In this document: positions 5,301 to 7,106 of the stretch, piece after piece
Layout of the letters: each line of letters begins with the position of its first letter
Position numbering within the stretch: the stretch's first letter is position 1
Assembly: GCA_937864275.1 (NCBI GenBank)
Contig: CALMIW010000391.1
Span: 1 to 7,106 of the forward strand
Length of the DNA: 7,106 nucleotides
Reading direction: 5' to 3'
Source of the DNA: an uncultured Dehalococcoidia bacterium
GTDB lineage: Bacteria > Chloroflexota > Dehalococcoidia > Tepidiformales > Tepidiformaceae
Notes under the pieces: generated by a model
Seen by the model: the letters and a program-made list of their open reading frames with translations, nothing else
Told to the model about the DNA's origin: nothing
Database searches by the model: none
Translations under genes and position numbers: made by a program

Positions 5301-5306
5301 AGTTTA
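5301..5306 (-). promoter_or_regulatory. Possible -10 element for near-leaderless SDR transcript
   Basis: On the minus strand TAAACT (TANNNT pattern, 4 of 6 to TATAAT) ends 8 bases before the SDR GTG start, inside the 25-base gap behind the permease stop codon. With no Shine-Dalgarno at the GTG, a leaderless or 1-2-base-leader transcript is plausible. Co-transcription from the permease is the simple alternative. Confidence 0.3.
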
Positions 5307-5317
5307 CCGGTTCCCCG

Positions 5318-7106
5318 TCACTCGTACCGCAGCGCTTCGGCCACCGGCACACGAGATGCGGCCCTGGCCGGCAGGAAGGTCATGAACATCGATACGACGA
5401 ATGCGATGCCGCACACGATGGCGAGGTTCAGCCACGGCACGGCAAACGGGATGCCATTCGTGTCGCCGAAGTCGTCGCTGATGTAGAGGACCCAGGCGAG
5501 CGAAAGCCCGAGGGTCACCCCGAGGAGGATCCCGGAGAGCGCTATGAACCCCGACTCGAAGAGGAAGCTCAACGCGACCATGCTCCGCTGGTAGCCGATC
5601 GCCCGGAGCATGCCGATCTGTTGACGCCGTTCGACGACGGCCCGAGACGCGATGACCGCGAGCGCCGCGATACCGACGATCAGCCCCAGCCCCATGAAGC
5701 CCTGGAACACGATCATGAAGCCGTTTTGAATCTTCTGCTGGTCGTCGAGCAGTTTCTGAATGGAATCCGCCGAGGCCTGGACGAGGGCGGATTCGACGGT
5801 CTTCGCATACTCCTTGGAATCAACGCCGCTCTTCAGCGTGAGGTAGTATCGCTGCCCCTGTGACTGGGGGAAGGTGTCCAGGACCGTCTGCTTGGAGGTG
5901 AGGATGCCGTTCGAGAAGTCCGTGCTGGTGATCTGGAAGAAGGTGTCGGCCGCATCGCTCATCTGGCCGATGACGGTGACGGTTGTTTCCTTCCCGGTCC
6001 CGGGGTCCCGGAGCTTCAACGTGAACGGCTGGAAGTTGTCTTCCAGCTCCTCGAGGCGCAGAAGGTCGCCCGTTGGCGGCCCACCGAAGCCCTGTTGGGC
6101 GGCCGTGACCGTCGACGGGATGAGCGCGAGCGTCGGGTCCTGGGCCATGGCAGCCCAGACGTCCTGCTCGGTGGCATAGCCGTCGGCACGGAGGTTGAGG
6201 GTGATCTTGTTGGAGGTCATGAAGCCTTGATCGCCCCCGAAGACGGGGTAGCGGCTCCATTCGGTGACGATCTTCTCGCCGTCGTCGTTCTCCGCGTTCT
6301 TGAAGCCGTCTTTGTTCTCCACCTGCGCTTCCAGGACCGAGGCCGTGCGCAGTTCGCCAACCGCCGCGATCGCGGAGGCATCGGCGCCGCCGGCCTGGAC
6401 TGCCTCTTTGAGGTCGGAGATGGGGTTGTTCTGATTCACGCCGACGATGATGTCGTAACCACCGCGCGTGTCGTCGTTCAGGAAGAGCGCTGCGACGTTC
6501 GTATTGATCGCCGCCATCATCACCAGGGAGAACATGATCAGGCCGATCATGGCGATCGTCATGCCGGTCCTGAACCGCGACGTCAGCGGGTAGGCGACTC
6601 CGGTCTTGAGGGCCGGGACGATGCGGCCAAAGCGGGAGCCCAGCCGCGCGATGGCGGGAAGCACGATGTCGGCGTTGTACACGATGATGAAGGTCCCGCA
6701 GGTCACCATCACCAGGCCGCTCAGGAAGAACATCTCGATCTCGCCCTCGAGCGGCCCGGTCAGCCATTCTGTCCAGCTTGTAGGCGCGTACCAGATGAAG
6801 AGCACGAGCGCGCTCACCGCAGTGAAGGAAAGGCGCTCGGGAAGCCCGAAGTAGCGCAACGTGACAGCGACCCAGAGCGCCACCAGCGAGATGCCGAAAA
6901 GGAAGAAGAAGGCCGAGTCGCGGTCCATGCCGCCGTACGTCAGGGCAATACCGGCCAGGCCGAACGCGGTCGCGACGCCGGCCGTCCACGAGATGGGCAC
7001 GCGCCAGGACTGGAGGAGGACCGTGACGAGTGCCACGGGCCAGACGATGAGCGAGAGGACGCCGAGCCACTTCGGCAGGGTGGCGGGCCGCCGATCGGGG
7101 CAGAAA
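5318..7106 (-). CDS. FtsX-like ABC transporter permease (C-terminal 595 residues; start lies beyond the right edge)
   Basis: The frame is open to the right edge, so the N-terminus is missing; an internal GTG at 7036 is not the start because the upstream codons continue a membrane segment (LGVLSLIVWPVALVTVLL). The visible part has about six hydrophobic segments in its first 200 residues (about 13-32, 39-56, 65-83, 93-107, 124-143, 181-199), then an extracytoplasmic domain of about 260 residues (200-460), then a C-terminal FtsX domain with three membrane segments (about 463-486, 511-541, 560-580). Family hallmarks are VERRQQIGMLRAIGYQ (491-506) right after the first segment of that domain and the ending PARAASRVPVAEALRYE. 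This fits the long, duplicated type of permease of the MacB/LolCE-related class, which couples an ATPase to extracytoplasmic lipid, lipoprotein or peptide handling instead of channel transport. Its ATPase would be expected upstream, outside the window. Cargo unknown. Confidence 0.92.
   Translation of the reverse strand, partial: FCPDRRPATLPKWLGVLSLIVWPVALVTVLLQSWRVPISWTAGVATAFGLAGIALTYGGMDRDSAFFFLFGISLVALWVAVTLRYFGLPERLSFTAVSALVLFIWYAPTSWTEWLTGPLEGEIEMFFLSGLVMVTCGTFIIVYNADIVLPAIARLGSRFGRIVPALKTGVAYPLTSRFRTGMTIAMIGLIMFSLVMMAAINTNVAALFLNDDTRGGYDIIVGVNQNNPISDLKEAVQAGGADASAIAAVGELRTASVLEAQVENKDGFKNAENDDGEKIVTEWSRYPVFGGDQGFMTSNKITLNLRADGYATEQDVWAAMAQDPTLALIPSTVTAAQQGFGGPPTGDLLRLEELEDNFQPFTLKLRDPGTGKETTVTVIGQMSDAADTFFQITSTDFSNGILTSKQTVLDTFPQSQGQRYYLTLKSGVDSKEYAKTVESALVQASADSIQKLLDDQQKIQNGFMIVFQGFMGLGLIVGIAALAVIASRAVVERRQQIGMLRAIGYQRSMVALSFLFESGFIALSGILLGVTLGLSLAWVLYISDDFGDTNGIPFAVPWLNLAIVCGIAFVVSMFMTFLPARAASRVPVAEALRYE

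Noticed and set aside
5293..5352. N-terminal extension of the SDR to the ATG at 5352
   Set aside because: It would overlap the permease coding end by 35 bases and adds 20 residues not expected before the SDR first strand; the GTG at 5292 fits better.
4922..5863. 313-residue plus-strand open frame across the SDR-permease boundary
   Set aside because: It overlaps two clear genes and its C-terminal half is a charged, repetitive antisense translation.
5820..7070. 416-residue minus-strand open frame inside the permease gene
   Set aside because: It is an out-of-frame reading of the permease with heavy Arg/His/Pro content and no hydrophobic segments.

Overview
This is a 7.1 kb, GC-rich bacterial chromosome fragment with dense gene packing, short gaps and a mixture of GTG and ATG starts. 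It has no rRNA, tRNA, CRISPR array, insertion sequence or phage gene. The ArgC protein has an N-terminus reading GIINVTGFAG in place of the common GATGYTG form. From memory that resembles Chloroflexota sequences, so a Dehalococcoidia-like chloroflexote is my best guess, but it is weakly supported.

Layout. Positions 1-1163 (minus strand) hold the start of argJ and a complete argC, joined by a 4-base GTGA overlap; this is part of an arginine biosynthesis operon leaving the window to the left. A 90-base divergent gap follows. It carries a perfect TGTGA-N6-TCACA palindrome, the core of a CRP/FNR-family operator. Positions 1254-4455 (plus strand) hold an MBL-fold hydrolase, then a tight thiolase-like / DUF35 (zinc ribbon plus OB fold) gene pair, then a VOC-superfamily protein, then a 67-residue unknown protein. 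That run ends at a strong hairpin terminator (4483-4507). Positions 4510-7106 (minus strand) hold an SDR oxidoreductase downstream of a large FtsX-type ABC permease whose N-terminus lies beyond the right edge.

How the genes fit together. argC and argJ act in one pathway. The thiolase-like and DUF35 proteins almost certainly form one acyl-CoA-processing complex. The thiolase-like protein lacks the classical catalytic cysteines and GHP histidine but has tyrosines in a pattern like the retro-aldolase Ltp2, so a carbon-carbon lyase role on a CoA thioester is more likely than classical thiolysis. The MBL, VOC and small proteins are neighbours without a proven functional link. The permease and SDR are adjacent but probably functionally unrelated.

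Two start-site styles are visible. The ATG genes have clear Shine-Dalgarno sequences. Three GTG genes (argC, MBL, SDR) have none, and each has a -10-like hexamer 6-8 bases before the GTG, as expected for leaderless mRNAs. I found no convincing novel defence or mobile system. The points most worth following are the CRP-like divergent operator, the leaderless pattern and the atypical thiolase/DUF35 pair.
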